Below, in pieces: positions 45,784 to 56,075 of a DNA stretch of 58,571 bases (its first letter is position 1; every line of letters begins with the position of its first letter). This DNA is from Cristatella mucedo. Lineage: Eukaryota > Bryozoa > Phylactolaemata > Cristatellidae. The DNA lies in contig WPIO01000402.1 in NCBI GenBank assembly GCA_009760855.2, forward strand, positions 1 through 58,571. The letters run 5' to 3'. The notes under the pieces are model-generated. The model ran no database searches. It saw only the letters and a program-made list of their open reading frames with translations, and was not told the origin of the DNA. The position numbers and the translations under genes are program-made.

Positions 45784-47097
45784 ATGTCATTAGCCCCAGG
45801 TCATGTCCCAGCACCTTTCAAAAAAGCTGTAGTCAGGCCACTTCTCAAGAAAGCTACACTTGACCAAGAGAACTTGAGCAACTACCACCCAGTTTCTCTT
45901 CAACCATTCCTATCAAAGACACTCGAACGGGTCGTGGCGGACCAGCTGAACTCGTATATCGAAACCTCACACCTTGCTAGTAAGTTCCAGTCTGGCTTTA
46001 GAGCTAATCACTCCACAGAGTCAGCATTGATTCGGGTACACAACGACCTACTTAGGAATTCAGACATTGGTAGAGTGTCTCTGCTTGTTTTGCTTGATCT
46101 TTCGGCAGCTTTTGATACCATCGATCACAAAGTTCTTCTAGAGCGCCTCTCATCTCGCCTGGGCATCACTGGCACTACTCTGCAGTGGTTCAGGTCCTAT
46201 CGCAGTGGGAGACTCCAGAGTATTGACGTGAATGGACAAAGATCCTCTGAAGTACTTCTGAAATATGGAGTACCTCAGGGCTCAGTGCTAGGTCCGGTTC
46301 TTTTCACGGTTTATACTCTGCCTCTTGCTGATGTGATTGCCAAGGACAATCTAGGCTTTCACTTCTATGCGGATGACACTCAGTTGTACCTTTGCTTTGA
46401 TCCCTCCCAGCCTTCGAGCACCTCAAATTCTCTAAACTCACTAGCTGCATGCATTGATGACATCCGCACATGGATGGCAGCAAATTTTCTAAAAATTAAC
46501 GATGGCAAAACTAACTTACTAGTTATGGGCAAACCCAGTGTGATCCAGAGATTGGAAAGGCTGACTGTCAAAATTGGCTCTGCCAGCATATCTCCAGTTG
46601 AATCAGCTCAAAATCTAGGTGTCATATTCCAAAGCGACCTCTCGTTAGACGACCACATCAGCTCCACAGTCAAATCAGCCTATTTTCAGCTTCATAACAT
46701 TGCTAAAATTAGGGCTTGTTTAGATAAGGATACCACGTCCAAGTTGGTCCATGCATTCGTGACATCTCGTCTCGACTTCTGCAACTCACTGCTTACAGGC
46801 CTACCAGCATGTGCGATCAGGCGATTGCAGCTGGTGCAAAACTCTGCAGCTAGGCTTGTCTGTCGTGAGCGTCGCAGTTGCCACATTACTCCACTTTTCG
46901 CTGACCTGCACTGGCTCCCAGTCAAGCAACGGATTGACTTCAAGGTTTTGTTGGTGGATTATGCCCAGCCTGCCATTAACCACATTTGCATGCTGACCCT
47001 GTGCATGTCACCCCTAACCATATTATTCATTTCGTTTATTTTTTTAAGCATGATTTTACTTACCATTCAATTGCATTTCACTTTACAGCAAATGTAA
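45784..47097 (+). CDS. LINE A reverse transcriptase, longest open frame
   Basis: This frame has 437 codons. Blocks in order: [80 protein letters not shown] (YADD at 195-198) and FLKINDGKTNLLVMGK. After RT come NLGVIFQSDLSLDDHISS and RLVCRERRSCHITPLFADLHW. RT catalyses target-primed cDNA synthesis. The RT core looks intact, but the element lacks its endonuclease and 5' half. The last 40 or so codons run into a nested tail, so the native C-terminus is lost. Not an autonomous element. Confidence 0.85.
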   Translation: MSLAPGHVPAPFKKAVVRPLLKKATLDQENLSNYHPVSLQPFLSKTLERVVADQLNSYIETSHLASKFQSGFRANHSTESALIRVHNDLLRNSDIGRVSLLVLLDLSAAFDTIDHKVLLERLSSRLGITGTTLQWFRSYRSGRLQSIDVNGQRSSEVLLKYGVPQGSVLGPVLFTVYTLPLADVIAKDNLGFHFYADDTQLYLCFDPSQPSSTSNSLNSLAACIDDIRTWMAANFLKINDGKTNLLVMGKPSVIQRLERLTVKIGSASISPVESAQNLGVIFQSDLSLDDHISSTVKSAYFQLHNIAKIRACLDKDTTSKLVHAFVTSRLDFCNSLLTGLPACAIRRLQLVQNSAARLVCRERRSCHITPLFADLHWLPVKQRIDFKVLLVDYAQPAINHICMLTLCMSPLTILFISFIFLSMILLTIQLHFTLQQM

Positions 47098-47153
47098 AGC
47101 GCCTAGAGAGAGATTAAGTTCTCTGAGGGCGCTTATCAAGTGAATTATTATTA
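46949..47153 (+). mobile_element. LINE A 3' UTR nested in LINE A
   Basis: It interrupts the coding sequence between 'caaggttttgt' and 'gtcgctcacttttagg'. About 20 bp of unplaced sequence ('tggtggattatgcccagc') comes first, then family A 3' UTR, terminal hairpin and (ATT)n. As in the nested tail at 13798, the only shared flank is GT. Confidence 0.85.
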
Positions 47154-47682
47154 TTGTCGCTCACTTTTAGGTCCCTTCATTCTATGGCTCCAGCCTATCT
47201 TTCAGATATACTACCCCATCAGGTCAAGCATCGTACCACCTGCTTTTCGGAATCCAACAGTCTAGCAATACCTCATACAAACCTTAAATCCTTTGGAGAC
47301 CGTGCATTTAGTTCATATGCTCCCAAAGCCTGGAACTCCCTCCCGACCTGCGTCAGAACATCCCTCTGACCTGACCACATTTAAAAGGAACCTAAAAACA
47401 CTCTTATTTAGGACAGCATTTAGTGGGTCCCTGTGATTCGTCCTTGACGTGCTTATGCGTGCTGACACCGTGCATGCTGCCACTAACCACATTTGCATGC
47501 TGACCCTGTGCATGTCACCCCTAACCATATTATTCATTTCGTTTGTTTTTCAAGCATGATTTTACCTACCATTTAATTGCATTTCACTTTACAGCAAATT
47601 TAAAGCGCCTAGAGAGAGATTAAGTTCTCTGAGGGCGCTTTATCAAGTGAATTATTAATATTATTATTATTATTAATATCAA

Positions 47683-47945
47683 CGGACGTTGACAGTGTTT
47701 TCTCGGTCTGTACGAATTTCTGTCCAAAATTGAGATTGCGTTTCTCGAACAAGTTGCTTAATGCTCATATATTTTTGAAATACTATTATAAAAAGTAAAA
47801 ATGTATTGATTTAGAATGTATCACGAAAAATGTGTAATAAAACGGAGTTTATCACAAAAATACGCTATTGGCTGTTAAATAGAAAAAAGCGGAAAAACAG
47901 AGAAAACGGCTGTTTTAGAAAAATAAAAACAGTAGGCAGCTTGTT
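47683..47945 (+). mobile_element. hAT-like transposon, 3' part
   Basis: Removing the LINE restores the frame across the junction. The sequence after it encodes DSVFSVCTNFCPKLRLRF and NAHIFLKYYYKK, then a stop at about 47804. 'ERVFSVAG...K.R.RL....VNALIFLK' is the C-terminal dimerisation block of hAT transposases. The noncoding end of the element follows. Confidence 0.75.
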
Positions 47946-48033
47946 TAAAAAAAAAACATGACTTGACTGTTTCATTTTAGAAACACTTCTTATCTACACA
48001 TGCGCAATAGACCCGCATCTTCCTAATGCAGAT

Positions 48034-48105
48034 AAAAATAATAGTAATACATTTGTATAGCGCCCTCAGAGAACTGAATCTTTTTCTAGGCAATTTACAG
48101 ATTGC
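48034..48105 (-). mobile_element. LINE family A tail-only insertion
   Basis: 'tttgtatagcgccctcagagaactgaat' and 'ctaggcaatttaca' are the complement of the terminal hairpin, with a short (ATT)n-like run at 48034-48050. Confidence 0.7.
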
Positions 48106-48114
48106 TGACTAACG

Positions 48115-48236
48115 TCCACCGGAAGGCCTTTTTATGAGCGTTTATAGTACAGCGATTTTGATAAGTTATCTGACGCCTTCAGCACCTAATTGTTGTGCAC
48201 TGGCTGACTCATTTTCTTTTGTGGCTCGTGTGTATC
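48115..48236 (+). mobile_element. LINE family A endonuclease fragment
   Basis: 'ttatctgacgccttcagcacc' through 'cttttgtggctcgtgtgta' matches 11098-11168 of the long family A copy. It is cut by the LINE B tail at 48237 and resumes at 49043 after a loss of about 280 bp. Confidence 0.75.
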
Positions 48237-48350
48237 TCCTTCTGTAACTCCACAAAAAAAAGTCATAAAGACCATGTGGGTGTTACGCAGGAGAGTTTTG
48301 TATAGTGCACTCACAGCCTAAGCAGCGGCTTTCGGTACGCATTCGGTAGC

Positions 48351-48686
48351 TGTTACGTTACTGTGTCTCCGGCGGCAGCAGCGCTAGTGGAGTCTCACGA
48401 TGAGACGAAGACACGAGCGTGAAGCGAACGTGAGCGGTGAACGAGACTCGCCTTGTTTATCCATCCCCCAGCGGGTACATATATGAGCAGGGGCTGACTC
48501 ACCACAGATACGTGAGTGCATCTGTGGTGGGCCACATGCTGACGTCAAAGGCTGCTTGGTTCAACCACCCGCCGCAGAAGGGTATCTGTGGTGGGCCACA
48601 TGCTGACATCAAAGGCTGCTTGGTTCAACCACCCGCCGCAGGCGGGGCATACACTAGCGGCAGGGAAGCAGCACGCTCACACAAAA
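48351..48686. mobile_element. LTR-like (solo LTR?) insertion with TAGC duplication
   Basis: 336 bp inserted between TAGC (48347-48350) and TAGC (48687-48690) in LINE B. It starts TGTTACG, as many Gypsy LTRs do, and contains 'tacatatatgagcag' (TATA-like) and a 64-bp direct duplication. It ends 'cacacaaaa' rather than a canonical CA, so the class is uncertain. Confidence 0.6.
48519..48646 (+). repeat. 64-bp tandem duplication
   Basis: 'tctgtggtgggccacatgct' starts at 48521 and again at 48585. The two units differ at about one to three positions, notably 'gacgtc' against 'gacatc'. Confidence 0.9.
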
Positions 48687-49042
48687 TAGCCAACAAACTT
48701 CGTCTCACGCAACAAAGAGTAAGTGGGAAGCATAGCAGAGTCAGGAGAGCAGTTGAGGTAGTGATTAGCTTGGAAGCAGCAGCTCAGAACCGCTGAAAAG
48801 GATGAGCCATAGTCGGCAGCAGGAGAATAGCTGTTGTTGTGTAAGAATTGTGGAATCGATTTCCACAGTCTATGACCTGCGGAGCTAAAGCTTCTGTCGC
48901 CAACGGTCTGTAAACACAGGAATGGCACAGCTAATTTATTGTCCGTACAGGACCTGAGTGCACGAGGAGGCTGAAACTGGTGCAGCAGTTCAGTTAGATA
49001 CGGAGGAGCCAAGCCGTGGCAGGCCTTGTGGGTCAGCGTAAG

Positions 49043-50385
49043 ATGACATGGCGCTAGCTGGCATGCTCGACGAGTTACCACCTCTGACTACACACACCCT
49101 CAGCCAGATGGCCTATGGTTTACCACAGACGTTAAACTAGCTAGGTCTACTAAAAAAAGCTCGAAAAACATAAGAAACAAAAAAGATCAGGACTAACTGT
49201 CTATCGACTAGCATACGGGACTACTGTAGATTGTACTAATCGAACCTAGAAAAGACCAAGTCTAGCTTCGAAGAAAAAATTGTTGAATCATAGATGCACA
49301 ATCCAAAAATGCTGAAATCCACGATCAAATATCTCCTTAACCGTTTCAAAGATTTCTCCTTACCTACTGATCCGTGCGATCATCTAGCTGACTGCTTCTC
49401 TATCTTCATTGCCAACAAGATAGACAAGATCAGGGAGTCCATCACCAGAGTGGTTGCTTCTTCTTTGGAATCCTGTTCCTCAATTCCCTGAAGCTCCTCG
49501 TTCAAGGAGGCCACGTGTGACCTCATCCTAAAGTTCATATCCCAATCAAAGAAGACAACGAGTCTTCCGAACCCTATTCCTACTGTCCTGCTCCTTCATT
49601 GCATTGATCTGCTGCTGCCATGCATACTTGCATCATAAATATGTCTTCAGCCAAAGTTCATGTCCCAGCACCTTTCAAAAAGGCTGCATTCAGGCCAATA
49701 CTCAAGAAAGTGACACTAGACCAAGAAATCTCTAAAAACTCCGGCCAGTCTCCCTTCTACCGTTCCTATCAAAGACACTAGAAGGAGTTGTGGCAGACGA
49801 ACTGAACTCTTATATTAAAACTTTTAACCTAGCTGGTAATAATGATAATAATAATTCACTTGGTTCCAGTCTAGTTTTAGAGCTACCACTCCACAGAGCC
49901 AGCATTGCTTCGGCTGTTTACTTTTTAAGAATGCAGACTCTTTTTAAAATTGCAGACAGTAGAATCTCTTTGCTTGTTTTGCTCGATCTTTTGGCAGCTG
50001 TTGATAATATCGATCACCAAAGTTCTTCTTGAGCGCCTCCCATCTCGCCTTGGCATCACTGGTACTGCACTGCAATGGTTCAGGTCCTATATCGGTGGGA
50101 GACTTCCGATTATTGTACCACCCAATTTCCTGAACATGATCGTTTAACAATACCTGTACGAACCTCGAATCCTTAGGATACCCTGCTCACATGTTCCCAA
50201 AGCCTAGAATTCCCTTCCAACTGGCATGACATCTTCTGACCTGAGTACATCTAAAAAGAAAATACGATGCATCTGTTTATCACAGTAGTTAGTAGGTCCA
50301 TGTGATTTTTCCTTTGTGTGCTTATGAGTGCTGACACTATGCATTCTGCCATAAACGAAATTTGCCTGCTAACTCTGTGCAACTT
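49043..50385 (+). mobile_element. LINE family A, internally deleted
   Basis: This resumes the 48115 fragment ('ctagctggcatgctcgacga'). It continues through the linker (49294-49491, DPCDHLADCFSIFIANKIDKIRES) and broken RT (LLVLLDLLAAVDNIDH, then GITGTALQWFRSY), then jumps at about 50120-50155 to the C-terminal/3' UTR part. An (AAT)n run interrupts RT at 49839-49853. It is inactive. Confidence 0.8.
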
Positions 50386-50556
50386 CAAGACTCCATTTCT
50401 CTAATCCCAACCTCTGCACGAACGCCAGTCTATCTGGTACTGGTACCTTCCTCTCCCTCCCCGGCTGCTTCTTCCTAAATAATGTGCTCTCTCCATCCCT
50501 ACTCAGATTGCAGAGCAATCTTTAGTCGATCAGGTCCACTGGATAGTGTGCATTGA

Positions 50557-50572
50557 TGATGATGATGATGAC
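50557..50572 (+). repeat. (GAT)n microsatellite
   Basis: Five GAT units after 'agtgtgcatt', possibly the tail of another short retroposon occupying 50386-50572. Confidence 0.7.
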
Positions 50573-50787
50573 GCTAATGACTCGCTGACGAAAATCGAAT
50601 AGCCACCGGATGCTCGTCAATAGACTGATGGAGTAAGATCCGTGGGACACGAAGATGATTTCCTGAGGTCAAAGTCAGCTGATTAAACGGGTACATATGC
50701 TTTGCTGCAGAAGGAAGAGCCTTAGTGGGTATCACTCAGCTTGCAGCAGATGATTAGCTGCTGCAAGGGTGGTAAAGGATTGCCTGC

Positions 50788-52450
50788 TGCAGAATTCATG
50801 ACCTTATCCTGAAATTCATCTCCCTGTCAAAGAAGACAGTTAGTCCTCTAGACCCTATTTCCACAGTCATACTTCTACGATGCTTAGATCTGCTGCTATC
50901 ATACGTAACTAACATAATAAATATTTCCTCAGCTGAAGGTCATGTCCCTGTACCTTCCAAAAAGACTGTTGTTAGGCCACTTATTATTAAGAAACCAACG
51001 CTAGACCAAGAGGACTTGAGAGCGTCGTCCGTTCAGTCTTGCTTCTCCCATTCCCATCAAAGACACTGGAACGAATTGTGGCAGACCAAATGAACTCTTA
51101 CATTGAGACCTCAAACCTAGCAAGTAAGTTCCAGTCTGGGTTTAGAGCTAATCACTCTACAGAGTCAGCAATGTTTATGGTTTATAACGACCTTCTCAAG
51201 AATGCAATCTTAGGTAAAGTCCCTCTGCTTGTTCAGCTTGATCTTTCGGCCGCATTCGGTAGTATTTATGCCAAAGTTCTTCTTGAGCGTCTCTCATTTC
51301 GCCTGGGCATCACTGGTACTGCACTGCAATGGTTCAGGTCATATCTCAGTGCGATAGTCTAGGGTATTGATGTAAATGGACAATGATCATCCGAGCCACC
51401 CCTGAAGTATAGGGTACCTCAGGGCCTTGTGCTTGGTTCGATTCCTTTATGCTTTTTGTGCTCTCCCTCGTACCGATGTGATTGCCATTCGCAATAAAGG
51501 AATTCACTTCTATGCATATGATACTCAGTTGTACCTTTGCTTTGATCCCACCCAGCCCTCGAACAAGTCAAATTCTCTCAACTCCCTTGCTGCATGTATT
51601 GATGACATCCGAATTTGGATGACAGCAAACTTTCTTAAAATGATTGACGACAAAACCAACCAACCTACTAGCTATGGGAAAACCAAGTGTGAATCAGAAA
51701 TCGAAAAACCAAACGCTCAAAATCGGCTCGGCCAGCATTGTCTTGTTGAATCTGGATGTAGTCTAGGTATCCTATTCCAAAGTGACCTTTCGTTAGTCGA
51801 CCATATCAGCTCCACAGTCAAGTCTACCTTCTTTCAGCTACATAACATTCTACAGTTTGGGCTTTCTTAGACAGGGATAATACATCGAACCTGGTCCATG
51901 CATTTATGATATCCCGTCTCGACTTCTGAAACTCACTGCTTGATGGTCTACCGGCGTTTGCAATCACATGCTTACAGTTGGTGCAAAACTGCAGCTAGAT
52001 TCGTCTGCCATGAGTGTCGCAGCTGCCTCACCACACCACTTCTCACCGACCTGCACTGGCTCCCAATCAAACAGCGTATAGACTTCAAGGTTCTGTCACC
52101 CACTTTTAGGTGCCTTCATTCTCTGACTCTAGCTAAACTATCAGAACTACTCCTCCACTAGATATTGAGAATCGAACAACAAGCTGTTCTGACTCGAAGC
52201 GTTTAGCCATATCTCAGACGAACTTCAAAACCGTTAGAGTGCCTTCAGTTTCTATGCTCCCAAAGTCTGGAGCCCACTATCGATGCAAGTCATACAAGTC
52301 TCCCGACAAGACAAAATTTAAAAAAGCTTAAAACGCACCTGTTTATCACAGCACTTTGTGGGTCTTTGTGATTTTTCTTACGTGTCCATATTCGTTCTTT
52401 TATTGTGTACTGTGCCTGCTGCTTGCGGATGTTACCATCAACCCTCTGGT
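50788..52450 (+). mobile_element. LINE family A, decayed RT copy
   Basis: The linker is at 50800-51020 and RT pieces at 51039-51362 (SKFQSGFRANHSTESAMF, LVQLDLSAAFGSIYAKVLLERL) and 51427-51870 (FYAYDTQLYL). The C-terminal piece is at 51940-52161. YADD has become YAYD, losing one catalytic aspartate. The 3' UTR is present without a terminal hairpin. Confidence 0.85.
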
Positions 52451-52975
52451 ATACAGTATTTGATTAGTCAGTAGGCACAACGATAGCGCAGAAAACTAAA
52501 GAAAATGGAAGACAACCTGCAAATATTCTTGAATATACTTAAAATTACGCATGTAGATACCGTAGAGTGCGCTACATGCTGTAGTGCCAGTCAGCGGAAG
52601 TCAGTGATGATTCGCCGATTATTCGGAATATAGGGTAGAGAGCTTATGTAAGCACAAATACCAACGGGAAAATAGACTTAATAGCTGATTATTATATTAG
52701 TTTTGACAATTTTGAAAAGTGAGAAACTACCAAAAGTGATAAAGGGCCTAACTTTGTTAGCAGTGGATACAGGACAAAGGAGGAGAGTCCCATCGAATGA
52801 AGACAGAGACGAGAGAAACATAAATAGAGAAATTATCTTTTTGTGTTTCTGCATTGCTCTAACATCCGATTGCCCTAATTCGGCGAGAGGGCAATCTTTG
52901 CCGCTAGTCAGCTGACACTCAAGCTCTTCCTCTTAAATGAAAGTTGTAGTTTTCTTTGGTTTTTCACGGAGACAT
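52451..52975. other. no recognisable feature
   Basis: AT-rich sequence with a 70-codon frame at 52703-52915 that shows no motif. Nothing is supported. Confidence 0.4.
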
Positions 52976-52977
52976 GC

Positions 52978-52999
52978 TAGTATATAATATATACACACA

Positions 53000-53042
<43 letters not shown>

Positions 53043-53085
53043 TATACATGCATATATATGTATACAGTATATTTAAATGCATATG
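52978..53085 (+). repeat. (TA)n/(TATACA)n microsatellite
   Basis: Alternating TA with 'tatacacacatgtata' and 'tacatatatacatgcatata' units. Confidence 0.9.
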
Positions 53086-53291
53086 TAAATGATCCTTAAG
53101 CACATATGCACCATTGCGTACAAAAAAGAATGATTGACTTGATCTATTTACCGGTCAGCTTTAAAGGGGTCGATAGCTCCGTTTCATTAAAAAGAATTTG
53201 TGAAGCGAAGCTTTAATGGATAGTGCTACATAACTCAATGTTTGTCCCAGGGTGATAGGTTGTATTTCCTAACTGCACGTGCTTCAGAAGT

Positions 53292-53382
53292 TCACTTTAC
53301 AGCAAATGTAAAGCGCCTAGAGAGAGATTAAGTTCTCTGAGGGCGCTTTATCAAGTGAATTATTATTATTATTATTATTATT
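53292..53382 (+). mobile_element. LINE family A tail-only insertion with target duplication
   Basis: 91 bp containing just the terminal hairpin and (ATT)n, flanked by AGAAGT at 53286-53291 and 53383-53388. Its sequence matches the tail at 47570-47677 closely, so it is young. Confidence 0.9.
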
Positions 53383-53695
53383 AGAAGTACAGCACATACC
53401 TATTGCCCCCAACTTACGTTTTCTAATCATGGCTAAGATTAACTTGAAACCGGCCAATTTATGATACACTTCTTTTAAAGTCGTGTCTTCTGTTTCTCAT
53501 TTTGTTATAAGGAGCATTAAATCATCGAAACCAACTTCTATTTACTCGAAATTTATGCAAAAGCATCGCATAGCAGAGTTCAGAATTGAATAAATTCTCT
53601 AGATTAGAGGTTTAATTGAAAAATCTTATTCTCAAAAAAACTCGAAAAACAATCCCCATATGTACTGTGATACTGTCCATTGTAATTATGTTTAT

Positions 53696-54110
53696 AGCGC
53701 ATTATATCTTGTCAATTGTGGTCTGCTTACTCCTCTGAGTGTCCTCTAATCTTCTCCTTTAATTTCTTAACATGAGCAGTTGTAATATGAACTTTAAGGA
53801 TAATGCAGTGTATCCATATTGGCCTTTATGGAAGCCTGAAACAGTTGCTCGTAGTTTTCAGCCGTGTTATTGCCCAGAATGCCACGCACTATGGCAGTGA
53901 AACCTTCCCAAGCCACTTTACCCATCCAGTTAAGCTTATGCGCGAATTCGACACACGAATTTAATCATCTTCTTCATACGCATTCGGCGGAGGAATCAGC
54001 TTTGACCATCGCAGCTGACAGCAGCGGAAAGAAATCTTCGAGTTTCTTGGAAGCAGCTGACTCGGCGTCCAAAGTCTAGAGTAACTGCTCGATGAGGCTC
54101 GGTCTGCTTC
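53696..54110 (-). pseudogene. decayed copy of an uncharacterised multi-copy animal protein family, minus strand
   Basis: The minus strand encodes, with stops, SAASKKLEDFFPLL, then LNWMGKVAWEGFTAIVRGIL and GNNTAENYEQLFQASIKA, then LKVHITTAH and SEE.ADHN.QDI. The order AW..F..IV.G.LGN...ENY..L, LKVH...SH, SEEHGERFHQDI is that of the family also seen at 35715-36410. The function is unknown to me. It is clearly non-functional. Confidence 0.5.
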
Positions 54111-54307
54111 ATGTGCGCCGGTGGCATTAACACCCTCCAGAGGTCTTCTCCAGCGGGATCCACTTGATTTCTCTTCCCTGCAGAGAAATGGCCTCGCTGT
54201 GGCCAGTCGAGGTTTTAAAAGTGCGCCTCAGTGTTTCAGCTCTCCCTTAGGCTAAGGAATCAAGGAAACTGGATGAAACCTTCACGAAGGCCCATTATTC
54301 AGAGATT

Positions 54308-56075
54308 TCTGCACGCGATGTGGCTACATGAATAAAGTCTAGTAAAAAGAGCTCGTAGCCTGGAGACCCTATTCCATCATCTCTGTGATCTTCACCGGCA
54401 GACCAACTTGGTTTAATCGTAACCGAGATTTTTTTTAATGCTTCTCTGGAAAAAATGGTTTGGACCCAAGTCTTTCAAAACGGCAATCATTAGACCGATA
54501 TTTGAAAAGCCTGGATTAGATACAGAGCTCCCTGCAAGCTATCGCCGAATTTCCATTTTCCCTTTTTTGTCAAAGATTCTTGAAAAAATTGCCACTAAGT
54601 AGCTGGTACCACACATTGAAAAGGATGGAATCTCAAAATAATTTCAATCTGAGTTCAAGCGGCAGCACTCCACTGATTCTGCTCTCCTCCATATAACCAA
54701 AAGCATCCATTGCAACAACGAGGACGGAAATATCACTGCCCTAGCACTGCTAGATCTATGCTCAGCCGCTTTCCACGCCATTGATCATGATGTCCTACTT
54801 GAATGAGCGAGAATAGTTGGGAGAACTGGAGACGAGGCGCTGGCGTGGTTTAAATCGTACTTGTCCAATGGTGTTCAATCCGTGTCGTGTGGGACCATCC
54901 ACCAGACCTCTATCACCTGCGGAATCCCTCAAGCGTCCGTCCTCGGTCAGTTGCTGTTCTCCATTTATACTCAAACCTCTGGAAAAAGTGACTAGGGCCC
55001 ATGAAATTGGAAAATTACTTTTATGCTGAAGATACCTAGCTGCATTCATTCACTCAAACCTTCGGAATCTGATTCAGCAACTGATAAAACTAAATGCTAG
55101 CGCCTTGCAAACATTCGATCCTGGATGTCGGCACATTTCCTTGAAGTTAACGACGATAAAACTGAACTGCTGCTCATAGAACACCCTGAGTGTGTGGCTG
55201 GACTAGAAGGCTTTGCTCTTCTAATGGGTGATGCTTTTGTGCGACCATCACCACGTGCTCGAAATATGGGTGCCGCTTTCGACAGCAGCCTAAATTTTGA
55301 AAGCTTAATTCAGAAGACTGCTTCTACAGCTAGCCATCACGTCTAATCCCTGTCTAAGATTAGGAACTGTCTTCCACAGTGGCTTGCATAACATTTAAGT
55401 AGCTCCCTTAGTTCTGCCTCGGCTTGATTATTGATATTCCCTTTTGGCTGGGCTACCTAAGAAAGCAAGTAGGCCACTGCAGCTGACTATGAATATGGCT
55501 GCAAGGCTAGTCTTCAAGCCCGAGAGGTTTGAGCACGTGTCTCCTTTGCTAAAATATCTAGGATGGCTGCCGGTTGAGCGAAGGATACAGAGCAAAGTTG
55601 TTACGCTGACCCACAAGGCCCGACACACCTTGGCCCCTCCATACCTAGCTGAACTGCTGCATCAGTTTCAGCCTCTTCGCACCCTCGGGTCCTGTATGGA
55701 CAATAAATTAGCTGTTCCATTCCTCCGCTTAAAGACTGGTGGCGACAGAAGCTCTAGCTCTGCAGGTCCTAGACTGTGGAACTCGCTTCCACAATTCTTA
55801 CGCAACGACAACTAGTGTCCTGCTGCAGACTGAGGCTCATTCTTTTCAGCGGTCCTGAGCTGCTACTTGCATGCTACTTACTACCTCAACTGTTCTCCTG
55901 ACTCTGCTATGCTTCCCACTTTCTCTTTGTTGCGTGAGACGAAGTCTGTTGGCTACTGAATGCGTACCGAAAGCCGCCTAGGCTGTGAGTGGGCTATACA
56001 AAACTGTCCTGCGTAAAACCCACAAGGTCTTTGTGGCTTTATTGAGTTACAGACGGAGTAAAATTATATGAAATT
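54308..56075 (+). mobile_element. LINE family B, decayed RT copy
   Basis: This starts in the linker ('aaagtctagtaaaaagagctc'). RT follows with many lesions (LALLDLCSAAFHAIDHDVLL in pieces, CGIPQASVLGQLLF and a broken YADD), then [17 protein letters not shown] at 55125-55200. The C-terminal domain at 55444-55815 is VFKPERFEHVSPLLKYLGWL and GDRSSSSAGPRLWNSLPQFL. The 3' UTR extends to 'acagacggagtaaa' with a decayed (ACATT)n. Older than B1 and B3. Confidence 0.85.

Larger units (their letters stand above)
45656..47677 (+). mobile_element. LINE family A inserted in the hAT element
   Basis: A 5'-truncated copy starting in the linker before RT ('actagtgatctagtcc'), with the best RT frame in the window, the C-terminal domain, the 3' UTR and (ATT)n. 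It is flanked by ATCAA on both sides (45651-45655 and 47678-47682), consistent with a 5-bp target duplication. It contains a nested family A tail at 46949-47153. Confidence 0.9.
48237..49042 (-). mobile_element. LINE family B 3' end, minus strand, split by an insertion
   Basis: 48237-48350 and 48691-49042 together are the complement of the family B 3' end ('accatgtgggtgttacgc', 'tcgtctcacgcaacaaagag', 'aaagcttctgtcgccaac'). The element is interrupted by 48351-48686. It lies within a family A copy. Confidence 0.85.
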
